The position numbers and the translations under genes are program-made. 43,084 nucleotides of DNA from a virus, in IMG/VR virus record IMGVR_UViG_3300026274_000083, positions 1 to 43,084 of that record, one strand, 5' to 3'. Shown here one piece after another: positions 7,366-14,109 of this stretch (the first letter of the stretch is position 1; the number at the start of each line of letters is the position of its first letter). The notes under the pieces were generated by a model. It did no database searches. It saw only the letters and a program-made list of their open reading frames with translations, and was not told where the DNA came from.

Positions 7366-7730
7366 ACCTCCCCGTGCCCCTCCACGTGGGGCAGCAACTT
7401 GACACGGATCGTCTCGGCCAGCCCTTCCTTGCTGACGCCCACCGCAGCAGCGAGGACCTGGCCGTCTTGATCGGCGACCACTGCACCGAACGGGAATCCG
7501 GGCAGGTTGGTCGGGGTTACGTAGGCAACCTGGCCGAGGCGGGTGACGGCATCGACGGCGCGGAAGACTTCCGCCAGGGCCAGATCCAGCGGCGGGATGC
7601 TGCCGAGGGCGGTCACTGCCTCGGCGGAGAGGCCGATCAGCGTTTCGCGGGAGACGGCACCGGGCTGGTTGAAGTAGACCGGTACCATCTTCAGAGCGCC
7701 TACGGCGATATCGAGCGGAGTCTGTTTCAT
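7356..7730 (-). CDS. Hypothetical phage early protein
   Basis: A 124-residue protein starting MKQTPLDIAVGALKMVP. It is rich in alanine, leucine and valine without a clear membrane segment, and no family is recognised. The start at 7730 overlaps the upstream KilAC gene stop as ATGA (7727-7730), which decides against the longer reading from 7781. It overlaps the PrtN-like gene downstream. Confidence 0.65.
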   Translation of the reverse strand: MKQTPLDIAVGALKMVPVYFNQPGAVSRETLIGLSAEAVTALGSIPPLDLALAEVFRAVDAVTRLGQVAYVTPTNLPGFPFGAVVADQDGQVLAAAVGVSKEGLAETIRVKLLPHVEGHGEVCA

Positions 7731-8002
7731 GCGGCGGCTTCCTTGTTCGAGATGGTGATGTCCAGCTTCTTGGCCAGCCACTGCACGCCCTCTTCCTTCA
7801 CCATCACCACGGCGTAGTGGACGCCTTTACCGATTTTCGGGTTCCAGCGGACGCGTGCGTCCGAGAACAGATAGCCCCGGTCACGGTGGTGGCTGGCGAG
7901 GTCGCCAGAGCTGGTCAGAATGCGCATGTCGCGCAGCTTGGCGCGGAAGGCCCGGGGCTTGATCCCGAGCACAGCCGCTGTTTCATCCAGGGTGCGGTTC
8001 AT
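7727..8002 (-). CDS. Stand-alone KilAC/antirepressor C-terminal domain
   Basis: A 91-residue protein. NRTLDETAAVLGIKPRAFRAKLRDMRIL followed by RDRGYLF, YAVVMVKEEGVQWLAKKL matches the phage KilAC (ANT C-terminal) domain almost end to end. In large antirepressors this winged-helix-like domain follows a BRO-N or Rha domain, and here it stands alone. It probably binds DNA and affects repression, but no antirepressor activity can be assumed without the N-terminal partner domain. Start at 8002 has a suitable upstream GAGG; a longer reading to 8065 would overlap the dNMP kinase gene. Confidence 0.75.
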   Translation of the reverse strand: MNRTLDETAAVLGIKPRAFRAKLRDMRILTSSGDLASHHRDRGYLFSDARVRWNPKIGKGVHYAVVMVKEEGVQWLAKKLDITISNKEAAA

Positions 8003-8012
8003 AGCAATGACC

Positions 8013-8585
8013 TCAAGCGGCGGGCCGATGTGTGCCGGTACGAATGAAGTGCAGGCATTCGTCAACCTGCTGGTGCAGGCCCGCCTGTGTTCCGGCGTTG
8101 TACACGGTCAGATCGACGCCCAGACGTTGGACGCCGGCCTCGCTGATATGGGGGTTGACCGCTGGTGCATTCGGCCGCTGAATGTGGATGATCGTGCCGC
8201 CGCGGTTCCGGATGAGCTCGGCTTCGTTCTCGAAGCGCACGTCGCTGATCACGAACCCGATCACGTCCGTCAGGGCGTTCTCCATGTAGTTGAGGTTCTG
8301 TTCCGCGATCTTGACCCATACGTCCGGGTGAACCATCTGGCGTGCCCACTCAGTACCCATTGACTGCATCAACTGGCGGGGCGACTTGCCGATCCAATCG
8401 ATTGGCTGCTCTTTGCGGGAGCCTTCGAAGTCTTCTGGATCAAGATTGAAGATCTCCATCAGGCCGGTGCGCAGCGGGTCAGCGAACGCGTAGTGCTCCA
8501 GCATGTGGTTACGCACCAGGTGTTCGGCGGCGGTAGATTTGCCGGAGCGGGCAGGGCCAGTGAGGCCGATCAGTAGTGGCTTCAT
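8013..8585 (-). CDS. Deoxynucleoside monophosphate kinase
   Basis: A 190-residue P-loop kinase. LIGLTGPARSGKST at 5-18 is the Walker A region. The HYAFADPLRTGL motif near 31-42 and IGKSPRQLMQSMGTEWAR near 65-83 are typical of phage dNMP kinases (T4 gene 1-like fold), and VISDVRFENEAELIR near 113-127 carries the later catalytic or lid segment. The enzyme converts dNMPs to dNDPs to supply phage DNA synthesis. It overlaps the upstream gene by ATGA (8582-8585). Confidence 0.9.
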   Translation of the reverse strand: MKPLLIGLTGPARSGKSTAAEHLVRNHMLEHYAFADPLRTGLMEIFNLDPEDFEGSRKEQPIDWIGKSPRQLMQSMGTEWARQMVHPDVWVKIAEQNLNYMENALTDVIGFVISDVRFENEAELIRNRGGTIIHIQRPNAPAVNPHISEAGVQRLGVDLTVYNAGTQAGLHQQVDECLHFIRTGTHRPAA

Positions 8586-8875
8586 GCTGCGGCCTCCGTG
8601 GCGAGGTGGCTTTTTGTCCAGTCCAGTAGGTCGAGCAGGCCCGGTTGCGGGTCTGGGTCCCGCTCAGTTGCTGTGAGTTGAGCGTGATTTGTCGTCCCAG
8701 GCCATTTGCCGGTTGGGTCACCAGTCCAGTCGTAACCTGCAGGCGCAATCTTCACGTCGACGCGACCAGCGTGTCCGGCCAGGTTGAAAAAGGCGTGCCA
8801 TTTCCCTTGGGAATTGATCAGGAGAACGGCGGCCAGGATCTGCATCAGCAGTTGTTCGGGAGTCAGCGGGTTCAT
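8582..8875 (-). CDS. Hypothetical phage early protein
   Basis: A 97-residue protein of unknown family. It opens with an amphipathic LTPEQLLMQILAAVLLINS and contains the tryptophans WHAFFNLAGH, GYDWTG and LLDWTKSH, suggesting a small folded domain. It is coupled by ATGA overlaps to the dNMP kinase below and the first operon gene above (8872-8875). Confidence 0.65.
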   Translation of the reverse strand: MNPLTPEQLLMQILAAVLLINSQGKWHAFFNLAGHAGRVDVKIAPAGYDWTGDPTGKWPGTTNHAQLTATERDPDPQPGLLDLLDWTKSHLATEAAA

Positions 8876-9069
8876 GCCGCGTCTCCCCCGAATGGGCCAA
8901 AGTCGTCAGCCGCTGGGGTGGTGTGGACCAGTTCGGGCTGGCGGAGCGCCGGGATGATGACCAGCACGCCGATGCGCTTCTGGATGGCTTCGACGGCCTT
9001 CGGGCTTGTGCAAGCTGTGGGGTGGAGATACACCCGGCAGCGGGTAGTGCTGTGCTGTGTGGTCTGCAT
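8872..9069 (-). CDS. First gene of the leftward early operon, hypothetical
   Basis: A 65-residue protein beginning MQTTQHSTTRCRVYLHPT, with a strand-rich middle (IGVLVIIPAL). No recognised family. It is the promoter-proximal gene of the minus-strand early transcript, about 28 bases after the predicted transcription start, and its leader carries the CTCTCACCA hairpin. A weak GAG/GTACGAG segment serves as ribosome site. Confidence 0.6.
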   Translation of the reverse strand: MQTTQHSTTRCRVYLHPTACTSPKAVEAIQKRIGVLVIIPALRQPELVHTTPAADDFGPFGGDAA

Positions 9070-9070
9070 G

Positions 9071-9100
9071 TCTCGTACTCTTGGTGAGAGGTATACGAGA
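9071..9100 (-). promoter_or_regulatory. Leader hairpin of the leftward operon with CTCTCACCA loop
   Basis: Arms TCTCGTA (9071-9077) and TACGAGA (9094-9100) form a perfect 7-bp stem around a 16-base loop holding CTCTCACCA on the minus strand (9082-9090). Within the loop CTCT and AGAG can also pair. The predicted transcript start (about 9097) falls in the first arm, so the RNA may form only part of the stem. Alternatively, the element could act as DNA. Confidence 0.6.
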
Positions 9101-9102
9101 TC

Positions 9103-9158
9103 AAAATTAGTGTTACTGGTTTAATCTGTCAATAGTATTGCTGTTATTTACTAATTTT
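9103..9158. promoter_or_regulatory. 9-bp inverted repeat flanking the PL-like promoter
   Basis: AAAATTAGT (9103-9111) and its exact complement ACTAATTTT (9150-9158) lie 38 bases apart, one covering the -10 hexamer and the other upstream of the -35. The spacing would place the arms on about the same DNA face for a looping or cooperative repressor. The identity of the binding protein (repressor or Cro-like) is inferred. Confidence 0.5.
9104..9132 (-). promoter_or_regulatory. Leftward early promoter (PL-like)
   Basis: On the minus strand a perfect -35 TTGACA (9132-9127) is separated by 17 bases from TAATTT (9109-9104). No other match this good is seen near the early operon. It would drive the genes from 9069 down to the integrase. 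It lies between two arms of a 9-bp inverted repeat (9103-9111 and 9150-9158), a likely operator layout. Confidence 0.75.
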
Positions 9159-9175
9159 TCTGGGCGGTCAGGCAC

Positions 9176-9200
9176 AAAAAAGCCCGCAGTGAGCGGGCTT
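9176..9200 (-). terminator. Rho-independent terminator of the repressor gene
   Basis: Read on the minus strand: AGCCCGC, a 5-base TCACT loop, GCGGGCT and a run of T residues (A-run at 9176-9181 on plus). It begins 18 bases after the repressor stop codon. Confidence 0.9.
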
Positions 9201-9217
9201 CCTCGGAGTGGTAATGA

Positions 9218-9940
9218 CTAAAGTTCCACGATTTTCCTACGGGCTCTGCCGTACACCTTCCATTCGGAGTCGATCTTGATCACTCGATCCGGCCAGTTCG
9301 GGTTGGTGGCGTAAAGGTAGAGATCACCACCTTCTTCGTTGATTTGCCTGAGCGTCGCAGCTTTCTCGTTGGCGCGCCTGGCGACTACAAAATCCCCCGA
9401 TTTCCAGGCCATGTCGGGATCGATAACAATTTTGTCACCAGGTGTAAAATCGGGCTCCATGCTTCTTCCTTCTACGCGCAGGATGAACGCGCGTGGGCCT
9501 GCAGCACCTCCTGCTTCGACCCATTCTTCTGCATCTTCCCGTTGAAATCCTTCACCCGCCTCGCAAAAGGCTACTGCTTTTACATATCCGATCACAGGCA
9601 ACAGCCTCCCCGCCGGTCCCAAATCCGTGGTGTTCTGGTGTGAGCCCCCGGTAACCGGGCTACTTATCACCGAACCGTTATTCGCCGGCGCCATCGTTTC
9701 CGCCAAGCGAGGGCTGACGCTCTCGGGGGCGAAACGTAAGGCGCGACTTAGGCTTAATAACGCGGGGAGATTCAGTGCGATCTTGCCTGTCATGTACTGG
9801 CTGACTGCGCTTTGACCAGACCACCCACAAGCTTCAGCAACCTTGTCTTGATTAAGACTACGGTCCTCTGCTTTCCGGGCGCTGTATGCGGCTTTGAGCC
9901 GGGCAGCTTCTTCTGCGACGTAGGGCGGCTTTTTAGTCAT
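9218..9940 (-). CDS. S24-family phage repressor (CI/PrtR-like)
   Basis: A 240-residue lysogeny repressor. Residues about 10-65 form a helix-turn-helix domain (QDKVAEACGWSGQSAVSQYMTG), and a linker rich in S, G and T runs to about 108. The C-terminal half is a LexA-like S24 domain with a candidate self-cleavage Ala-Gly in CEAGEG (128-129) and nucleophile S160 in VEGRSMEPD. The general base lysine usually follows about 37-40 residues after the serine in a TxK motif. Here the aligned position reads ATLRQI, so R198, and the nearest lysine is K193. Whether the protein can self-cleave after DNA damage is therefore uncertain. The start at 9940 opens MTKKPP; the longer reading to 9976 would cross the operator. 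Divergent from the Cro-like gene. Confidence 0.9.
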   Translation of the reverse strand: MTKKPPYVAEEAARLKAAYSARKAEDRSLNQDKVAEACGWSGQSAVSQYMTGKIALNLPALLSLSRALRFAPESVSPRLAETMAPANNGSVISSPVTGGSHQNTTDLGPAGRLLPVIGYVKAVAFCEAGEGFQREDAEEWVEAGGAAGPRAFILRVEGRSMEPDFTPGDKIVIDPDMAWKSGDFVVARRANEKAATLRQINEEGGDLYLYATNPNWPDRVIKIDSEWKVYGRARRKIVEL

Positions 9941-9951
9941 GGCATGGATCT

Positions 9952-9968
9952 TATAAGGGTTGCTTATA
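9952..9968. promoter_or_regulatory. Operator-like inverted repeat before the repressor
   Basis: TATAAG, a GGTTG spacer, then CTTATA form a perfect 6-bp dyad 12 bases upstream of the repressor start in the repressor/cro intergenic region. A similar GTTTATATGAGC occurs at 10003-10012 within the rightward promoter. These are candidate repressor or Cro-like operators. Confidence 0.45.
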
Positions 9969-9996
9969 TCGCTCAAAGAGTGCTGGTGGTTTTTTC

Positions 9997-10025
9997 TTGC
10001 CTGTTTATATGAGCTGGACTAATAT
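9997..10025 (+). promoter_or_regulatory. Rightward early promoter (PR-like)
   Basis: TTGCCT (9997-10002), a 17-base spacer and TAATAT (10020-10025) on the plus strand, followed by the Cro-like gene with its GAGGA ribosome site at 10044-10048. The spacer includes a TTATATGAGC similar to half of the operator at 9952-9968. Confidence 0.65.
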
Positions 10026-10056
10026 CTGGTCCTGCGTCCGTTCTGAGGAATTGAGA

Positions 10057-10266
10057 ATGCCAGTTGATTATGGGATCCCTTTGCGAGAGTTCGCGAAGGG
10101 CAAAAGTCAGATTGAGGTGGCTGAGCTTCTGGGTGTAACTCAGGGCGCCATCTCTCAAATGATGCTGAGTGGCCGGGATATCCGGGTTGTCAGTGATTCC
10201 GCCGGAAAGCCAGAGGGCTTTGAGATACGGCGTATTGGTAGTCGGCGTAAACAGTTGGCTGCATAG
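10057..10266 (+). CDS. Lambda-Cro-like repressor
   Basis: A 69-residue DNA-binding protein laid out like lambda Cro: IPLREFAKGKSQIEVAELLGVTQGAISQMMLSGRDI gives the helix-turn-helix, followed by a short beta section and a basic tail (RRIGSRRKQLAA). It would repress the early promoters and favour lysis. Start at 10057 follows GAGGA by 8 bases; the upstream in-frame ATGs at 9997 and 10009 overlap the promoter and are unlikely. It is the first gene of the rightward transcript and divergent from the repressor. Confidence 0.8.
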   Translation: MPVDYGIPLREFAKGKSQIEVAELLGVTQGAISQMMLSGRDIRVVSDSAGKPEGFEIRRIGSRRKQLAA

Positions 10267-10272
10267 GGTGCC

Positions 10273-10307
10273 GGGCTGGGGCCTCTCACCAAAGAACCCC
10301 CCAGCCC
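10273..10307 (+). promoter_or_regulatory. Hairpin after cro with CTCTCACCA loop (nut-like position)
   Basis: GGGCTGGGG (10273-10281) pairs perfectly with CCCCAGCCC (10299-10307). The 17-base loop contains CTCTCACCA (10283-10291) on the plus strand. It begins 7 bases after the Cro-like stop. No T-run follows. In lambda the equivalent place between cro and cII holds nutR. Lambda boxA (CGCTCTTACA) shares only the CTCT and AC parts with this element, so the similarity is weak. Confidence 0.6.
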
Positions 10308-10328
10308 AGCTACGACGATACACAGCAC

Positions 10329-10379
10329 ATGCACATCGGTCGTGGTCGTAGGATAGGTCGTACCTATTCGCATGGCTAG
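10329..10379 (+). other. Possible 16-residue Arg-rich leader peptide
   Basis: ATG at 10329 opens MHIGRGRRIGRTYSHG and a stop at 10377-10379, just before the CII-like gene. The ATG sits in the 12-mer ACACAGCACATG that also starts the genes at 5769 and 7058. No strong ribosome site precedes it. The peptide has four arginines. It may be a leader peptide or chance. Confidence 0.25.
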
Positions 10380-10401
10380 GCCGTAAACGGGGTATTTACG
10401 G
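10353..10401 (+). promoter_or_regulatory. Two inverted repeats upstream of the CII-like gene
   Basis: ATAGGT-CGT-ACCTAT (10353-10367) and CCGTAAA with TTTACGG (10381-10387 and 10395-10401, loop CGGGGTA). The second one ends 2 bases before the ATG at 10404 and holds its only purine-rich stretch (CGGGG) in the loop, so RNA folding could control translation. The first could be a protein-binding dyad. Confidence 0.4.
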
Positions 10402-10403
10402 TT

Positions 10404-10892
10404 ATGAGTCGCACAGATCTTTTGCCGGGCGCTGGCCCGGTCCTTTCATTGCGCGAAGCGCTTTACCGTTCCGGTCGTGACTATCGGGGTGGCATCACTG
10501 CGCTGGCCCATGACATGTTCATGGATTACGACGAGCTTCAGAAGAAATTGAAGCTCAACGAAGAGCGCCGCTGGCTGACGCCTGATGACCTGGAAGAGGT
10601 TATTCGGTTGACGCAAAGCCCTGCGCTGCTTGATGCCCTTGTGCGTCCTGCTGGTGCGGTCTGGTACAAGCCGACGCCTGTCCCTGCCACGGCTGAGGCA
10701 TTGAAGTCGGTTGGTAAGCTGCTGGAGAGAACTGGCGAGTTTGTTTCCAGCATGCACGCGGGTGCCGCTGATAACGTTTGGGAGCTTCACGAAGTCGCGA
10801 CCCTGGACAAGTACGGTATCGACGTGATCCAGGCGGTTTTGGGCATCATGGCCGGTGCCCGTCAGGCGATGGAGGCCCAGGACAATGGCTGA
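10404..10892 (+). CDS. CII-family (CP76-type) phage regulatory protein
   Basis: A 162-residue protein with the CII/CP76 phage regulatory layout. LREALYRSGRDYRGGITALAHDMFMDYDELQKKLKLN carries the DNA-binding helices, followed by WLTPDDLEEVIRLTQSPALLDALVRPAGAVWY. Members occupy the cII position in Pseudomonas prophages and are thought to promote lysogeny or control early transcription. The C-terminal half (about 95-162) is helical and may oligomerise. The stop overlaps the next gene's start region (ATGGCTGA). Confidence 0.8.
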   Translation: MSRTDLLPGAGPVLSLREALYRSGRDYRGGITALAHDMFMDYDELQKKLKLNEERRWLTPDDLEEVIRLTQSPALLDALVRPAGAVWYKPTPVPATAEALKSVGKLLERTGEFVSSMHAGAADNVWELHEVATLDKYGIDVIQAVLGIMAGARQAMEAQDNG

Positions 10893-11088
10893 CATCATTG
10901 ACGTGGCAAACGATCAGGCGGACTACCTTTTGCAAATGGCGCTGGACCGCCGGCCGCGGCCGACATGCTCAGTCAGCGCGCAATTCTGTGAAGACTGCGG
11001 TGAACCTATCCCGTTACTTCGTCAACAGACGATCCAGGGTTGTGCTACCTGCGTCAGTTGCCAGGGGTTGCGGGAGCGGCGCAGATGA
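10885..11088 (+). CDS. DksA/TraR-family zinc-finger protein
   Basis: A 67-residue protein with the C4 zinc finger of the short TraR type: FCEDCGEPIP (C35, C38) and CVSCQ preceded by C56 (C56, C59), plus a helix at 1-25. TraR-like phage proteins bind RNA polymerase through its secondary channel and change promoter choice without ppGpp. It overlaps the CII-like gene and the primase gene (ATGA, 11085-11088), so all three are coupled. Confidence 0.85.
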   Translation: MADIIDVANDQADYLLQMALDRRPRPTCSVSAQFCEDCGEPIPLLRQQTIQGCATCVSCQGLRERRR

Positions 11089-13784
11089 CTGATCAGGCCA
11101 ACGGAATCCCCACTGCTGAGTGGGCGCGGCGCTACATCGAAACCTTTGGCCTTGCGCTGGTCCCCATCTCCCCGGGAGAGAAGGGCCCCAAGGGGTTAGG
11201 CTGGAACAAGCCGGGCGGCTACATCACTGACGCTGCCAAGGCCGAAGCATTCTGGCAGAAGAATCCCAACCACAACCTGGGCGTCGTGCTCGGGCCGAGC
11301 CGTGTCTGTTCGCTGGATGTCGATGATGTGCAGTGGACGCGTCAGGTATTGTACGACCTGCTGGGCCTGGACCTGGATGCCATGGCGCTGGTGTTCCCGA
11401 CCGTTGTCGGCAACCCGGCGCGGTTCCGGATCCTGTTCCGGCTACCAGATGGCGTAGAGCTGAACCGCCATTCCCTGGCGTGGCCGAATGAGCTCGATCC
11501 GGATGGCTCGAAGCACAAGGCGCTGATGGCTCAAGCCAGGGCTGCCAAGGTGGCCGGCGATACCGCTGGCGAGGCCGAGGCCAGGGCAGAGGCCGAGCAG
11601 TTCCAGCGCATCACGGTGTTCGAGCTGCGCGCCGGCCTGGTGCAGGACGTTCTGCCGCCATCGATTCACCCGGGGACCGGCAAACCCTATGTCTGGCGCA
11701 CGGCGCCGAACGCCGATGAGGGCTTGCCGACACTGACAGCGGACCTTCTGTCGATCTGGAACAACTGGGACATCTTTAAGCGCGATGCCGAGGCCGCGTG
11801 CCCGTGGGCGCCGAAGCCGAAGAAACCGGTTGGGAAGGTACTCAAGCGACCGCCACCGGCCCAGGGCAAGCAGCCTTCGGTGATCGATGAGTTCAATCGT
11901 TGTCATGACGTGACCGAGTTGTTGCGTGCTCATAGCTACATCAAGCGTGGGAACAAGTGGCTTTACCCCCAGAGCAGCACTGGGCTGCCGGGCATCACCG
12001 TCAATGAAGGCAAGGTGTATTCGCACCACGGCGCGGATCCGTTGGCCAATGGGCATCAGAATGATGCGTTCGAGGTGTTCTGTCTGCTCGAGCACGGCGG
12101 TGATCAGGGGCGGGCAGTGAAGGAAGCTGCTCGGGTATTGGGTATGTCCCATTCCACGCGCCCAGATCCTGCTGATCTTCCCCCACCCCCATCTGATGAT
12201 TCGAGCGGGCCGAGCCAGGGCGGTGAAGTCGCGCCCAGCGAGGCTGCTCCTGCTTCAACGGGGGGCGCGGGGGAAGTCTTGACGCTTGACCAGGTGCTGC
12301 GGCGGTTTGCCTTAGTTGAGGGCACCACGCAGGTGTGGGATTGCGATCAGGCGCGGGCGATGAAGAAGGCGGCCTTTGAGGCTCGGGTAAGTAAGCCCAT
12401 CGCCAAGGAGTGGCTGGACAACACCGGTAAACGCCTCATATCTGCTGATCATGTCAGCGACATAGAGCAGGCGCGGCGTATGGCGGGAAAAAAGGGTGAT
12501 GCTTTTGGCATGTCGCCTACCGACCGCTATGTGTACATCGATGGGACCAAAGATGTTTGGGACCGAGAGAAGAAGCGGCGCATTGCCGAGGGCGCGGTGA
12601 AGATGGCCCTGGGCGATACCTACCCGCTGTGGTTGAACAGCAGCGAGCGGCGCACGGTGGACGTTGAGCATATCGTGTTTGACCCGACCATGACCAAAGA
12701 CCCCGCGGTGTACATCAACACCTTTGACGGCCTGCCGCTGGAGCCTGTGAGGGATGACGCGGCCTGCGCAAATCTGCGGTGGCTGATCTCGTTTCTATGT
12801 AACCACGATGAGGCCGCCGCCCAGTGGTTGGTACGGTGGTTGGCGTACCCGCTGCAACACCTGGGCGCCAAGATGGATACCGCTGTGCTGATGCACTCGA
12901 TCATGGAGGGTTCAGGCAAAAGCCTGTTGTTCGCCGATGCGCTGGGCATGCTCTACGGCCAGTACGCCGCGACCGTGGGCCAGACGCAGTTGGAAAGCAA
13001 CTTCAACGCCTGGCAAAGCCGGAAACTGTGGTCGGTGTTTGAAGAGGTGGTGAGTCGTGATCAGCGGTACAACCAGGTCGGGAAGATCAAGCATCTGATC
13101 ACCGGTAAGACCGTGCGCATGGAATCCAAGTTCATCAACGGATGGGAGGAAGCCAACCATATGAACGCGGTGTTCCTGAGCAATGAGATCCTGCCCTGGC
13201 CCATCAGTGAGAGCGATCGACGGATGTTGGTCATGTGGCCCATGGAAACGTTGCCGGTCGAGCGGCAAAAGGCAGTCGGCCGGGAGCTGGAACAAGGCGG
13301 CGTTGCGGCGCTGTATGGCTGGCTTCTATCGATTGATCTGGGCGACTTCAACCAGCGCACGCGGCCGCCATCGACTGAGGCTCGGGAGCGTCTGGTGGCT
13401 TTGAGTCGGGCTGGCTGGCAAACCTTTCTGCACCTGTGGAAGTACAGCGAGCTGGGGCGAGATCTCTGGGGGCCATGCCTCTCAACCGACCTCTATTCGC
13501 TGTTCCTTGAGTGGTGTCATCGCAACAAAGAACACGTGATGAGCCAGACCAAGTTCTCGCTTTTCATCAGTTCCGAGGTGGACAAGACCCGGGCCATTCC
13601 CTGGACGGATGGGAGTAATCGCAAGTTCGGGGCGTTCTTCTTTCCCCATGGGGATGATGCTTCCCCACCCCCATCACTCAGATCGGCCGACCTAGGCAAG
13701 GCAGTGGTCGCGTGGCGGGCGGCGGCGCGTCTGTCGGGGTGGAACGTCGATAACTGGGACCACATCAAGGCGGCTGCAGCATGA
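11085..13784 (+). CDS. PrimPol-helicase replication protein
   Basis: An 899-residue replicative protein. Residues about 10-220 form a bifunctional primase-polymerase domain: LALVPISPGEKGPK, the acidic catalytic SLDVDD (76-81) and the SIHPGTGKPY region. A zinc-free linker and proline-rich stretch (about 365-405) follow. The C-terminal half is a superfamily 3-like ATPase with Walker A EGSGKS (around 608-613) and an acidic LWSVFEEV motif at about 648-655, then SNEILPWPISESDRRM with an arginine sensor. The protein would open and prime the phage origin and is probably the sole dedicated replication gene. Start at 11085 is set by the ATGA overlap with the zinc-finger gene. Confidence 0.9.
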   Translation: MTDQANGIPTAEWARRYIETFGLALVPISPGEKGPKGLGWNKPGGYITDAAKAEAFWQKNPNHNLGVVLGPSRVCSLDVDDVQWTRQVLYDLLGLDLDAMALVFPTVVGNPARFRILFRLPDGVELNRHSLAWPNELDPDGSKHKALMAQARAAKVAGDTAGEAEARAEAEQFQRITVFELRAGLVQDVLPPSIHPGTGKPYVWRTAPNADEGLPTLTADLLSIWNNWDIFKRDAEAACPWAPKPKKPVGKVLKRPPPAQGKQPSVIDEFNRCHDVTELLRAHSYIKRGNKWLYPQSSTGLPGITVNEGKVYSHHGADPLANGHQNDAFEVFCLLEHGGDQGRAVKEAARVLGMSHSTRPDPADLPPPPSDDSSGPSQGGEVAPSEAAPASTGGAGEVLTLDQVLRRFALVEGTTQVWDCDQARAMKKAAFEARVSKPIAKEWLDNTGKRLISADHVSDIEQARRMAGKKGDAFGMSPTDRYVYIDGTKDVWDREKKRRIAEGAVKMALGDTYPLWLNSSERRTVDVEHIVFDPTMTKDPAVYINTFDGLPLEPVRDDAACANLRWLISFLCNHDEAAAQWLVRWLAYPLQHLGAKMDTAVLMHSIMEGSGKSLLFADALGMLYGQYAATVGQTQLESNFNAWQSRKLWSVFEEVVSRDQRYNQVGKIKHLITGKTVRMESKFINGWEEANHMNAVFLSNEILPWPISESDRRMLVMWPMETLPVERQKAVGRELEQGGVAALYGWLLSIDLGDFNQRTRPPSTEARERLVALSRAGWQTFLHLWKYSELGRDLWGPCLSTDLYSLFLEWCHRNKEHVMSQTKFSLFISSEVDKTRAIPWTDGSNRKFGAFFFPHGDDASPPPSLRSADLGKAVVAWRAAARLSGWNVDNWDHIKAAAA

Positions 13785-14109
13785 GTCCGACAAAAAGTGT
13801 GTTGGGTGTGTTGAGCGTGTGTTGGGTTGGTTTTCGATACCCCACACAATTTCGGTCCTTCTATTTCGCGGCTTTGCGCATGTTGTGCTGGGTGTGTTGG
13901 GTTTGTCGTCGCGCGCGTGCATGGGTGACGTTATTTGAATCCATGGCGGCAAGGTTTTTTTCTTATGCGAGAACCGTTAAACCCAACACACCAAACACAC
14001 TCAACACATTCGATTTGAAGCTGTTGAATTTAAAGGTTTTTGGCTGTGTTGGGTTTGTGTCGGGTTGTGTGTTTTTGTGTCGGGTTCGGTTTTGTAGGGG
14101 AAATTGGTG
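13785..14109. repeat. Non-coding stretch rich in TGTTGGGT repeats (origin candidate)
   Basis: No convincing gene. The unit TGTTGGGT or a close variant recurs at about 13800, 13822, 13898 and 14048 on plus. It is inverted at 13979-13990 as ACCCAACACACC, which is followed by a further CAACAC. A dyad can form between 13808-13830 and 13979-14006. Such iteron-like DNA directly after the replication gene is a reasonable origin candidate, but it could also be a decayed coding repeat. A 109-codon plus ORF across it consists of repeat-derived Val/Cys/Trp and is not credible. Confidence 0.45.

Noticed and set aside
12156-12280. Possible frameshift in the proline/serine-rich linker of the PrimPol gene
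   Set aside because: The frame stays open and both flanking domains are in the same frame; it is a flexible linker.
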